This document shows, piece after piece, positions 7,205 to 15,981 of a stretch of 29,597 nt of DNA. Below the pieces are notes generated by a model. The model was not told the origin of the DNA, made no database searches, and was given only the letters and a program-made list of their open reading frames with translations. The translations under genes were made by a program, and so were the position numbers. Every line of letters begins with the position of its first letter. Within the stretch, counting starts at the first letter, position 1. The stretch comes from Candidatus Magasanikiibacteriota bacterium (GTDB taxonomy: Bacteria; Patescibacteriota; Patescibacteriia; Magasanikbacterales; 2-02-FULL-50-9b), in assembly GCA_026396555.1 (NCBI GenBank), contig JAPLWO010000055.1, forward strand, positions 1 through 29,597. The letters are read 5' to 3'.

Positions 7205-8746
7205 ATGTTCATTAAAAAAAATTTTATCACCACCATTTCGGTGTGTGCTTTAGCGATTATCGCGTTTTTTGTTGTCCCGGCGTTTGCTGCTGATGGATCA
7301 GGAACTGCAAGTGTTTCTCCAACAACCGCAACTGCTGGATCGACGGGTAATACGCACACCTTTACTTTTACAGCGGGTGAGGCAATGGATAGCGGTGGAA
7401 TTTCAATTACAACTCCAGTCGGCTGGACAGCAATGCAGGGAACAAATGGTGTTGCGGGTTACACAACTGCTGCGTCGTCGCTCGGAACAATTGGTGATGT
7501 CGTAAATGCGTTAGATACCACAACAAATTGGACTGCAACGCAACACATGGCTTTGACCGCAGACTCAGCTGATAAACAAGAGGGAACGGCCTCACTTTCA
7601 AATGCGATCACCGCGACTGCTGCAGCAAATGAACAATGGTATTTTAATTACGGTGCGGCTTCGAATTGGGGTACGAGCAATGGAGTTGCTGTAAACCATA
7701 TTGGTTTTTGGCTTAAATCAAGCGTAAATACTGCAAGTGGCGATATTTCTTGGCAAGATGATAATTCGGCAAATCTTGCGAGTCCATTGGAATCTGTTGC
7801 AATCCCTGCGTTGACCGCGAATACGTGGACGTATACGTCGGTTCCTCTGGCAGTCGCGGTTACTTCCGTATCTTCATATGGTTTTCGATACACCAATGAC
7901 ATTGGTGTGGCGACAATTAAAGCCGATTCGATCACAAAGATTTTTGATACCGCAGATGCGACGACAGGCTGGAATAAAGATGCAAGCATTACTCTTTCTT
8001 CTTTAACGACTGCCGGAAATTTTAAAGAAGGAACAGGCGCCGTTCGTTGTTCATATGCAGCGGGTGCTGGAATTAATGGTAACGGCGATTGTTTTGATAA
8101 TGAGACTGCTGCATTTACAACTGGTCCAGATGCAAAAGTGAGTTTTTGGATCCGCTCTTCCGTTGCTTTGAATGCGGGCGACTTTGCGTTTGTTGACGAC
8201 GATAGCAATAACATGGCATCTCCGCGTGATACAATTAATTTGCCTGCACTTTCAGCTAATACATGGACATATCTCGTTTTAAGCGCGCCAAATATCGGAT
8301 CCGCGCGCGGATACGGTGTGCGTCAGCTAGTTGATAAGGGCGTGCTGACTATTGATCTTGATGCAATTGGAAATGTGATTGATTCCGGTGATGCAACATC
8401 TGGTTGGATGGCGCCAACTGCAACAATGCAAACAGTATCTACAGATTCATCTGTTTTTAAAGAAAATAGTGCTTCGTTGAAAAATGTGATTACAGCAGGT
8501 GCGGTGGCCGGCGACAATTGGTATCAAACATTTGGTACGGCACAAAATTGGTCAGCGTATACGACTGTTGGTTTCTGGATTCGCTCAACTGTTGCGACAA
8601 ATGCAGGCGATTTGAAATTTCAATATGCGTCGTCAAGTGATTTATCGAGCCCGATCGCGAGTGTGAATATCGGTGCACTCTCACCAAATACATGGACGTA
8701 TCAAAAATTAACTTTGAGTGGTACGCGTACGAGCGTGAGCAGCTAG
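7205..8746 (+). CDS. N-terminal part of giant secreted surface protein, ends at in-frame TAG
   Basis: 513 aa. Residues 1-29 are a classic signal peptide (KK, hydrophobic core, AFAADG). A Thr/Ser-rich domain follows. Then come about 145-residue units with jelly-roll carbohydrate-binding features, each opening with D-A-T-x-x-W and containing KEGT/EN-ASL, GFWI/LRS, GDF/LxF and ANTWTY motifs. Unit starts are near 7514, 7946 and 8381. The frame stops at TAG 8744-8746 inside the third unit, but the same frame continues with the missing end of that unit (GINYATDIGAATVNLDDVLI). Thus 7205-14149 reads as one gene of about 2,314 codons broken by a single nonsense codon. As it stands, translation would release a secreted 513-aa fragment unless the stop is read through or suppressed. 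Confidence 0.85.
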   Translation: MFIKKNFITTISVCALAIIAFFVVPAFAADGSGTASVSPTTATAGSTGNTHTFTFTAGEAMDSGGISITTPVGWTAMQGTNGVAGYTTAASSLGTIGDVVNALDTTTNWTATQHMALTADSADKQEGTASLSNAITATAAANEQWYFNYGAASNWGTSNGVAVNHIGFWLKSSVNTASGDISWQDDNSANLASPLESVAIPALTANTWTYTSVPLAVAVTSVSSYGFRYTNDIGVATIKADSITKIFDTADATTGWNKDASITLSSLTTAGNFKEGTGAVRCSYAAGAGINGNGDCFDNETAAFTTGPDAKVSFWIRSSVALNAGDFAFVDDDSNNMASPRDTINLPALSANTWTYLVLSAPNIGSARGYGVRQLVDKGVLTIDLDAIGNVIDSGDATSGWMAPTATMQTVSTDSSVFKENSASLKNVITAGAVAGDNWYQTFGTAQNWSAYTTVGFWIRSTVATNAGDLKFQYASSSDLSSPIASVNIGALSPNTWTYQKLTLSGTRTSVSS

Positions 8747-8815
8747 GGAATTAATTACGCAACAGATATCGGCGCGGCGACAGTGAATTTGGATGATGTA
8801 TTAATTGGTCCAGGC
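7514..8815 (+). repeat. Three tandem carbohydrate-binding-like units in the coding sequence
   Basis: Units start near 7514, 7946 and 8381, giving spacings of 432 and 435 bp (144 and 145 codons). Shared protein motifs are the opening D-x-x-T/A-x-x-W, a central GFW/SFW-x-(K/R)SS/ST, the ANTWTY-like turn and a closing D-x-x-x-(T/I/V) strand. They resemble a jelly-roll carbohydrate-binding module, but the exact family is not established. Confidence 0.65.
8744..8746 (+). other. In-frame amber codon replacing a repeat-conserved Tyr
   Basis: At the equivalent position unit 1 has TAT (7877-7879, SSYG) and unit 2 has TAC (8312-8314, GYG). Unit 3 has TAG followed by GGA (SS-stop-G). One base change from a Tyr codon explains it, with the reading frame intact on both sides. 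Confidence 0.85.
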
Positions 8816-11800
8816 AGTCCAACATTTCCGGGCGGTGGCGTGGCGAATTTACGTTTTGTTTCTTTGGCAAATGGTCAGACCGCGACGGTGACATACGGTT
8901 CTGGTGGTGGCGCAAGCGGTGCAACGGCTCCAATAACAGTTGAATCCGACACGTTCACGACAAAATCTCGAATTAATGATTCCGGATCTCTTGTAAATAT
9001 TGCAACTTCGCCAGCCGTCTCTGTGGTTGCAGGCCCTGTTTCGCAATTTTTCTTGAACGATCCAGGAAACGCGACAGTAGGAAATCGTCTCGGTTATACC
9101 GTAACTCGCAAAGATCAATATGGAAATTTGGTAACGAACGGAAGCACAACAGTTTATCTATATTCAAATTCGACGGGCGCGAATAAAAAGTTTTACGATG
9201 CGGCGTCGGCGGGAAATATTATCACGTCGATCACCATTGGAAATGGAAGTTCGAGCGCAAATTTCTGGTACTACGATGAGACGCCGGGCAATTGGACTAT
9301 TACGACTTCGGATAATGCTTCTGCACCAGATGGTGCGACGGGCGTGGCTGATGCAACTGATGCGGTTACGTATGCTGCAGGCTCGGTATCGCAGTTTTCT
9401 TTGAATGATCCAGGTGACACAACTGCGGGAACGCGTCTCGGCTACACGGTAACTCGCAAGGATTCATTTGGAAATTTGGTAACGTCGGGCGCTAATACTA
9501 TTTATCTGTATTCAAGCTCGGCTGGTGTAAATAAAAAGTTTTATGATGCGTCATCGGCAGGAAATATTATAACGTCAGTTACAATCGGAAACGGTTCTTC
9601 ATCCGCGAATTTTTGGACCTACGATGAGTTATCAGGAACGTTTACAATTTCAGCGTCCGATAATTCGTCTTCGCCTGATGGTGTAACCGGAATTGTAGAT
9701 GCGACGGATTCGGTCGTAATTTCCGCCGATGCAACATCGCAATTCACATTGAATGATCCTGGTAATTTTGCTGCGGGCTCTCGAATTGGTTATACCGTGA
9801 CTCGTAAAGATCAATTTAATAATCTTGTTACCTTAGGAAGTAATACAGTTTATTTGTATTCGAATTCTACGGGTGCAAACAAGAAATTTTATGATGCAGC
9901 GATCGCTGGAAATGTCATAACTTCTATCGCAATCGGAAATGGATCTTCATCCGCAAATTTCTGGTATTTTGATGACAAAGCCGGAACGTGGACAATCACT
10001 GCATCTGATAATTCTTCAGTGCCAGATGGTGCGACTGGAATTTCTGATGCGACAGATTCTATAACGATAAATATTTCGGCCACTCGGTTCGTAATTTTAA
10101 ATCCAACCGATGCAACAGCGGGTGACAATGTAGCTGTAACGGTCCAGGCACAAGATGCAGAAGGGAATGTCGACACTGGTTATCAAAACGATGTGACCTT
10201 GGTCGCGAGCGGTTCTGCAACGGGCGCTGGAGTTATTGATATCGTGAATGGTGTTGGTACAAAAGTAATTAGCGACACAGTTGCAGAAACAGTAAATTTA
10301 TCGCTCTCTGATTCTCAAAGCACGGGTTTGAATGTCGGCTCAACTCAAGATGTAATTTTTGCAGCAGGCCCAACGGCACAATTTTTGATCAACGACCCCG
10401 GAAACACAATCGCCGGTAATCGCATCGGATATATCGTTACGCGAAAAGACCAGTATGGAAATCCTGTAACGTCTGGAAGTAATACTGTTTATTTATACTC
10501 GAGCTCAACTGGCGCAAATAAAAAGTTCTATGACGCAGCGACTTCGGGAACTGTGGTGACTTCGGTCGTGATCGGATCAACAACTTCAACTGCACAATTC
10601 TGGTATTACGATGAAATCCCCGGAACATACACCATAACCGCATCAGATAATTCTTCCGCACCAGACGGTGCAGCAGGAATCGCAGATGCGACAGATTCGA
10701 TTACAATTTTAGAAGGCGCAGTTTCACAGTTTACGCTTAGTAATCCAGGTGACATGACCGCGGGAACACGCCTCCCATTTTCGGTAACACGCCGCGATCA
10801 ATTAGGTAATCCAATTATCACGGGTTCAGATGTCGTGTATCTCTACTCGAATTCTACCGGGGCGAACAAAAAGTTTTATGACGCGGCGAGCGGTGGAAAT
10901 GTAATTACCTCAATCTCGATTGACGCAGCAACGTCGAGCGCGCAATTTTGGTACTACGACGAAACTCCAGGCAGCTGGACCATAACAGCGTCGGACAGCG
11001 CGTCAGCACCGGATGGTGCTGTGGGGATTGCTGACGCGGCACAATCAACATTAGTAAATTCCGGCACTGCAACGCAGTTTACATTAAACAGTCCCGCAAA
11101 TATTGCAGCAGGAAATCGTGGTGCTTACACAGTAATTCGCAAAGATCAGTTTGGAAATTTGGCAACCGCCGGAAGTACGACTGTCTATCTTTATTCAAAT
11201 TCTACGGGCGCGAACAAAAAGTTTTATGACGCAGCAAGTGGAGGTGCAGATATAACTTCGATCACGATTGGTAGTGGAAATTCATCAGCAGATTTTTGGT
11301 ACTATGATGAACTTGCAGGAAGTTGGGCTATTACCGCATCCGATAGTGCAACGTCCCCGGACGGCGCGACCGGAATCGCCGATGCTACAGATAATCTTTT
11401 GGTTTCAACAGGTTCGACCGCACAATATCTCATCACGCACCCAGCGACCATGATTGCAGGTAATCGATTAGGCCATACAGTTACTCGCAAAGATCAATAC
11501 GGAAATGAGGTTACCACAGGAACGAATACCGTGTATCTGTATTCAGACTCGACTGGTGCAAATAAACGATTTTATGATGCGTCAAGCGCAGGAAATGTGG
11601 TGACTTCAGTTGTAATTGGCGCAACAAGCTCAACTGCAAATTTCTGGTATTACGATGATGCTGCGGGAAATTGGACAGTTACGGTTTCAGATAATTCGAG
11701 CGCACCCGACGGTGCAACAGGAATTCAGGACGCATCAAATTCGATTGCAGTCGCTCCTGCTGCGACAGCACAATTTATTTTGAATGATCCGGGTGATATG

Positions 11801-14149
11801 GTAACGAGTACTCGAATCGGATATACCGTGACGCGCAAGGATCAGTTTGGAAATGAAGTCGTGACAGGTTCCGACACTGCATATTTGTATTCAAGTTCGA
11901 CTGGATCGAATAAAGCATTTTACGATGCAGCAATCAACAACAACACAATTACATCAGTCGCATTTGGCGCTACAAGCTCAACTGCACATTTCTGGTATTA
12001 TGATGAAGCTGTCGGCACATGGACTATTACTGCATCTGACAATTCATCAGCGCCCAATGGTACCACAGGTATTGATGATGGAACAGATAGTTTAACAGTT
12101 TCGGACACACCAGTTGTCGCGACAAGATTTATTATCTTGCCTCCAACAAACGGAACAGTGGGCGATCACAAAACAATTACCATTGAAGCACAAGATGAAT
12201 CAGGTCGTGTTGATACGGCATATACACACGATGTTACATTACAAACAAATGGTGCGGCGACGGGCGCCGGCGTCGTTGATATCGTAAACGGTGTTGGTAC
12301 GATTTCGATTACAGATACTGTGGCGCAGACTGTTGATCTTTCGCTCCTAGATTCGCAAGCCACAGGTTTGATTTTCTCTTCAACTCAACAAATCACATTT
12401 GCTCCAGGCGCAGTTTCACAGTTTGTCTTGAGTAATCCGGGTGGTATCACTGCAGGAACGCGCGCCGCATATACGGTGACACGTAAGGATCAATATGGAA
12501 ATGATGTTGTTGTGGGTAGCGACACTGTATATTTGTACACGAATTCCTCAAATAGTTTGGGTAAATTTTATGGCGCTGCAATTGATGCAAGTGTGCTGAC
12601 TTCGATTAATATTGCCCCAGGAAATGCGAATGCAAGTTTCTGGTATTACGATGAAACATCAGGCAACTGGCAGATTACTGCGTCGGATAATGCAACCTCA
12701 CCTGATGATGTTGTGGGCATTTCAGATGACACTGATTTAATTGTGGTGACTCCAGGCAGCACTGCACAATTTACAATAAATAATCCAGGTAGCATGACGG
12801 CAGGAACGCGACTTGGATATGCAGCGACTCGAAAAGATCAGTTTGGCAATTTGGTTACAACAGGAACTGATACGGTGTATGTATATTCAAGCTCAACTGG
12901 TTCGCAAGCAAAGTTTTATTCAGCTGCATCGGGCGGGTCAGTAATCACTTCTTTCATAATCACCACGGGCCATTCGTCGGGAGATTTCTGGTACTACGAT
13001 GAATTACCAGGAACATGGGCTATAACTGCATCTGATAATTTGTTTGCGCCGGATGATCTAACTGGAATTGATGATGCTGTCGATAATGTAACGGTGAGCG
13101 CAGCGCCAATCGTTGCAACACGATTCGTTATTTTGGATCCCGCTGATACGACTGCGGGCGGAAGTTCGACAGTGACAATTGAAGCGCAAGATGACGCGGG
13201 AAATATTGATACAACATATCAGAGCGATGTAACTTTGGTGACCGACGGTTCAGCAACCGGTGCAGGTCTTGTGAATATCGTTAACGGCGTTGGAACAAAA
13301 ACAATTACAGACGCTGCGGGAGAAACAATTACATTGTCGCTTGTTGATATACAAAGCACAGGACTCGACGTCTCTTCAGTTCAAGATTTATTATTCGCAA
13401 CATTGCCAATTGCACAGCTCAGCAGTTTGGGTGTTGAAGTATATGCAGCACCTAATACGCTCCGTATTGCGGGACAAGCGTATCCAGGTGCTTCGGTGAC
13501 GTTGATCGAAAAAAATGCACCGGGGGATGTTATTGTAAAACGATCGATAGCTGCGGCGTCAGGTAATTTTGAGATCACGAGCAGTGCATATCAAAGTGGA
13601 GAACACTTATTTGCGCTTCTGATCAAGGACAAGGATGGTCGTTCGGCGCAAACGCGAGGGTTCTTGGCAAACTTTACACTTGGAACACTTGATGTAATGA
13701 ATTTAATTATTCCACCAACGACAGCGCTCACACGTTCGACGGTAACTCGAGGCGACTTCATCAAAGTTATTGGTTATGCAGCGCCGCAAGTTGGTATACA
13801 AATTGAACTTGATCATGATATACTTTATGAAACTACATCAAACGATCGTGGTGCTTATGAGCTCTTAATTAACACTGCGCGTTTTGAACCGGGCATGCAT
13901 TCAGTCCGTGCACGACAGCTTTCCGCATTCACCAATCGGCCAAGTGAATATTCGCTCAGTAAGAATTTCAATGTATCGACGCTTACTGTGCCGAAGGCTG
14001 ATTTGAACAACGATGGAACTATTGATATCCGTGACTCAAGTATATTCCTTGAGTTATACAGGCAAAAAAATAAAAAAGCAGATTTGAACAACGACGGAAA
14101 AGTCGATGTTTCAGACCTCAGTATTTTTTTGCGGGCGTTTAATAAGTAA
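8783..14149 (+). CDS. C-terminal part of giant surface protein: Ig-like repeats and dockerin
   Basis: The frame is continuous from the TAG at 8744; GTG 8783 is only the first possible start after it (1788 aa) and has no signal peptide, so a separate gene is unlikely. After a short Gly-rich stretch come ten type-A Ig-like units of 116 aa (SQFxLNDPG, YTVTRKDQFGN, VYLYSSSTGANKKFYDAA, FWYYDE, ASDNSSAPDGATGI) and three type-B units of about 97 aa (ATRFVIL, VTIEAQDxxGN, VNGVGT). The order is A3-B-A5-B-A2-B. Two further beta domains follow, and the last 50 residues form a type-I dockerin. The product is inferred to be a long extracellular fibre held by the cohesin protein encoded next. The 3' end is 6 nt before that gene. 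Confidence 0.9.
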   Translation: MNLDDVLIGPGSPTFPGGGVANLRFVSLANGQTATVTYGSGGGASGATAPITVESDTFTTKSRINDSGSLVNIATSPAVSVVAGPVSQFFLNDPGNATVGNRLGYTVTRKDQYGNLVTNGSTTVYLYSNSTGANKKFYDAASAGNIITSITIGNGSSSANFWYYDETPGNWTITTSDNASAPDGATGVADATDAVTYAAGSVSQFSLNDPGDTTAGTRLGYTVTRKDSFGNLVTSGANTIYLYSSSAGVNKKFYDASSAGNIITSVTIGNGSSSANFWTYDELSGTFTISASDNSSSPDGVTGIVDATDSVVISADATSQFTLNDPGNFAAGSRIGYTVTRKDQFNNLVTLGSNTVYLYSNSTGANKKFYDAAIAGNVITSIAIGNGSSSANFWYFDDKAGTWTITASDNSSVPDGATGISDATDSITINISATRFVILNPTDATAGDNVAVTVQAQDAEGNVDTGYQNDVTLVASGSATGAGVIDIVNGVGTKVISDTVAETVNLSLSDSQSTGLNVGSTQDVIFAAGPTAQFLINDPGNTIAGNRIGYIVTRKDQYGNPVTSGSNTVYLYSSSTGANKKFYDAATSGTVVTSVVIGSTTSTAQFWYYDEIPGTYTITASDNSSAPDGAAGIADATDSITILEGAVSQFTLSNPGDMTAGTRLPFSVTRRDQLGNPIITGSDVVYLYSNSTGANKKFYDAASGGNVITSISIDAATSSAQFWYYDETPGSWTITASDSASAPDGAVGIADAAQSTLVNSGTATQFTLNSPANIAAGNRGAYTVIRKDQFGNLATAGSTTVYLYSNSTGANKKFYDAASGGADITSITIGSGNSSADFWYYDELAGSWAITASDSATSPDGATGIADATDNLLVSTGSTAQYLITHPATMIAGNRLGHTVTRKDQYGNEVTTGTNTVYLYSDSTGANKRFYDASSAGNVVTSVVIGATSSTANFWYYDDAAGNWTVTVSDNSSAPDGATGIQDASNSIAVAPAATAQFILNDPGDMVTSTRIGYTVTRKDQFGNEVVTGSDTAYLYSSSTGSNKAFYDAAINNNTITSVAFGATSSTAHFWYYDEAVGTWTITASDNSSAPNGTTGIDDGTDSLTVSDTPVVATRFIILPPTNGTVGDHKTITIEAQDESGRVDTAYTHDVTLQTNGAATGAGVVDIVNGVGTISITDTVAQTVDLSLLDSQATGLIFSSTQQITFAPGAVSQFVLSNPGGITAGTRAAYTVTRKDQYGNDVVVGSDTVYLYTNSSNSLGKFYGAAIDASVLTSINIAPGNANASFWYYDETSGNWQITASDNATSPDDVVGISDDTDLIVVTPGSTAQFTINNPGSMTAGTRLGYAATRKDQFGNLVTTGTDTVYVYSSSTGSQAKFYSAASGGSVITSFIITTGHSSGDFWYYDELPGTWAITASDNLFAPDDLTGIDDAVDNVTVSAAPIVATRFVILDPADTTAGGSSTVTIEAQDDAGNIDTTYQSDVTLVTDGSATGAGLVNIVNGVGTKTITDAAGETITLSLVDIQSTGLDVSSVQDLLFATLPIAQLSSLGVEVYAAPNTLRIAGQAYPGASVTLIEKNAPGDVIVKRSIAAASGNFEITSSAYQSGEHLFALLIKDKDGRSAQTRGFLANFTLGTLDVMNLIIPPTTALTRSTVTRGDFIKVIGYAAPQVGIQIELDHDILYETTSNDRGAYELLINTARFEPGMHSVRARQLSAFTNRPSEYSLSKNFNVSTLTVPKADLNNDGTIDIRDSSIFLELYRQKNKKADLNNDGKVDVSDLSIFLRAFNK
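9041..13411 (+). repeat. Tandem array of ten 348-bp and three 291-bp coding repeats
   Basis: Type-A units begin (at the SQF/AQF codons) at 9041, 9389, 9737, 10376, 10724, 11072, 11420, 11768, 12416 and 12764, so consecutive A units are exactly 348 bp apart. Type-B units begin at 10085, 12125 and 13121 and last 291 bp. The junctions before the second and third B units have 9 extra bp. The copies have diverged in DNA sequence while their length has not changed. Confidence 0.9.
13997..14149 (+). other. C-terminal type-I dockerin domain
   Basis: Two calcium-loop repeats, ADLNNDGTIDIRDSSIFL and ADLNNDGKVDVSDLSIFL, match the dockerin D-x-N-x-D-G-x-(I/V)-D-x-x-D pattern. They are joined by LELYRQKNKK and end the protein. 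Dockerins bind cohesins, and the next gene encodes one. Confidence 0.9.
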
Positions 14150-14155
14150 CCTCAT

Positions 14156-15973
14156 ATGCGATTAAAATTTGTTCTTTGTCTAAGTATTTTGCTTGGCGTT
14201 TTTATTGCGCCAGCATCTGTTGCACATGCGGCCACCATTTTCTTGTCGCCATCAAGTGGAACATATCAAGTGGGTCAGACATTTGCAGTTGAGGTGCGTG
14301 TGAATAGTGCTGATAAAGCGTTTAACGCAGCTCAGTCAATGATTCAGTTTCCAAAAGATATTCTCGAAGTAAAATCAGTTGATTCATCGCAGGGTGCAAC
14401 AGTCTTTAATTTTTGGCTAGATGCACCACATTTCTCAAATGCTGACGGCTCAGTTGGATTTGTAGGCGGATCAACCTCGGGCATAACAGATAAATCTGTT
14501 CAGATCATAAAAATTATTTTTAGCGGAAAAAGCGCGGGATCTGCAACGGTTGCGATTAGTGATGCCGCGGTAACCGCGTCGGATGGAAGTGGAACGAATA
14601 TTTTGACAGGCACACAAAATGCACAATTTACAATCACTCCTGGTGTATTAATACCAACGACTGCCACAACAACGCCAGCGCAAGTTGTAACAAGTACTGC
14701 GCCAGTTGCGGGGATCGGGTCAGTTTCTGGAGCTCCCGCGCTGACCACTCCTCCAGCTCCATCAACACAGCCCATAGTTCGTACTGCAACGCCAGCAAAA
14801 TCATTGCCAGAAAAACCAAAGGTGTACGTTCCACTTTTCCCGGACCCGCTTAAGTGGTCAAATATTAAAACAGATTTTTTGGTTGCATGGTCAATTCCAA
14901 GTGATATCTCAGGAGTTAATGTTGTGGTGAATGAGAGTAAAACGTTTGCTCCGCCACAAAAATCAATTGGTTTATTTGAAGCAAAATCATTTCCAGCGCT
15001 TAAAGAAGGAATTTGGTATGTACATGTTATTTTCAAAAACAGTGTTGGCTGGGGTCCTGTCGCGCATTATCGTTTAGCTGTCGATACTACCGCTCCACAA
15101 CCATTTCAGATTACGAGTGATGCGGGGCAAAATACGGATAATCCAACGCCGACACTTCATTTTAAAACAAACGATAATTTATCGGGTGTTGAAAAATATA
15201 TTCTTCAAATTAATAATGAAGATCCTGTAGTTTTAACGAAAGATCAATATACTTTGTCAGCTCAATCGCCAGGAGAAAAGCAAATCACTATCCAAGCAAT
15301 TGATGCTGCTGGAAATGCAACAAAGGCATCTTTGCTTCTTGACATTATTCCGCTTGCAGCCCCAACGGTTTCATTACAAAATAAAAGTGTATATACGGGT
15401 GAAATGGGTGCCGTTGTTTCAGGCACTGGCTTACCAGGAGAGCATGTTTTATTAGAGACAAAAAATAGCGTTGGAGTCGTAATGGATAAATTAGAAACAC
15501 CTGTCGATGAATTTGGAAATTGGCAAGCGCATTTTAATGACCCACTTCCAAAAGACACTTATTATGTTGAGGTGACGTCGCATGATGCGCGTGGCGCTCG
15601 AAGTTTTCCTATACGCTCAGATATTTTTACTAGTCGCGAACATCCGCTCATGACAATTGGCGGTATTGAAATTTCTCAAACGAATTTCTTTGTAACGTTA
15701 TTTTTGATAATCGCTGTAGGTTTACTCCTTGGTTGGATTTTGTATCGAATTTGGCGATTACAACTTAATAGAAGATCGGTTATTGCTCAACGAGATGTAA
15801 TGAACACATTTACATCATCACTTGAATCATTAGATAAGATTTTGCTTGGGCTGGATGGACGTCGTTTAAAAACAGATCCGTCTGAGACGAAATTTCTACT
15901 TGCTGATCTTAAGGAAAAATTAAAAAAGGCGCAAAAATATATCATTGATAATATTAAAGAGATTGATGAATAG
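14156..15973 (+). CDS. Membrane-anchored cohesin protein (surface scaffold/anchor)
   Basis: 605 aa. Signal peptide 1-25 (cleavage after AHA). Residues 27-160 form a cohesin domain: SPSSGTYQVGQTFAVEVRVN, FNAAQSMIQFPKDILEV, GFVGGSTSGI, IIKIIFSGKSAGSATVAI. A Thr/Pro linker runs from about 160 to 220. Ig-like beta domains follow at about 225-320, 320-405 (VDTTAPQPFQI) and 405-495. A single transmembrane helix lies at about 511-529 and a charged 76-aa cytoplasmic tail ends in a probable coiled coil. Family knowledge says cohesins bind dockerins; the upstream protein carries one, so anchoring of the repeat protein is a direct inference. The gene starts 6 nt after that protein's stop, so the two are co-transcribed. 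No Shine-Dalgarno is seen. The stop is TAG. Confidence 0.9.
   Translation: MRLKFVLCLSILLGVFIAPASVAHAATIFLSPSSGTYQVGQTFAVEVRVNSADKAFNAAQSMIQFPKDILEVKSVDSSQGATVFNFWLDAPHFSNADGSVGFVGGSTSGITDKSVQIIKIIFSGKSAGSATVAISDAAVTASDGSGTNILTGTQNAQFTITPGVLIPTTATTTPAQVVTSTAPVAGIGSVSGAPALTTPPAPSTQPIVRTATPAKSLPEKPKVYVPLFPDPLKWSNIKTDFLVAWSIPSDISGVNVVVNESKTFAPPQKSIGLFEAKSFPALKEGIWYVHVIFKNSVGWGPVAHYRLAVDTTAPQPFQITSDAGQNTDNPTPTLHFKTNDNLSGVEKYILQINNEDPVVLTKDQYTLSAQSPGEKQITIQAIDAAGNATKASLLLDIIPLAAPTVSLQNKSVYTGEMGAVVSGTGLPGEHVLLETKNSVGVVMDKLETPVDEFGNWQAHFNDPLPKDTYYVEVTSHDARGARSFPIRSDIFTSREHPLMTIGGIEISQTNFFVTLFLIIAVGLLLGWILYRIWRLQLNRRSVIAQRDVMNTFTSSLESLDKILLGLDGRRLKTDPSETKFLLADLKEKLKKAQKYIIDNIKEIDE
14234..14635 (+). 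other. Cohesin domain
   Basis: Codes for residues 27-160 of the anchor. It has the nine-strand cohesin pattern: an SG-x-Y-xVGQTF start, FNAAQ followed by FPKDILEV, an acidic loop with FSNADGSVGFVGG, and IIFSGKSAGSATV near the end. It is the only cohesin in the window, against one dockerin. Confidence 0.85.
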
Positions 15974-15981
15974 TTTTTTGT

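Noticed and set aside
7648..8214. 188-codon antisense frame inside the surface protein gene
   Set aside because: It is a shadow of low-complexity Thr/Ser/Ala codons on the other strand.
8744..8746. Genome-wide reassignment of UAG
   Set aside because: TAG is the normal stop of several well-bounded genes here (ends at 5153, 5772, 15973 and 20347), so reassignment is unlikely.
9041..13411. Tandem repeats as a CRISPR or satellite array
   Set aside because: The period is 348 bp, the repeats are in frame and encode Ig-like domains; there are no spacers.
8783..14149. A separate gene starting at GTG 8783
   Set aside because: The start lies in mid-strand of a repeat unit, is in the same frame as the upstream part, has no signal peptide and no ribosome site. 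A broken single gene explains it better.
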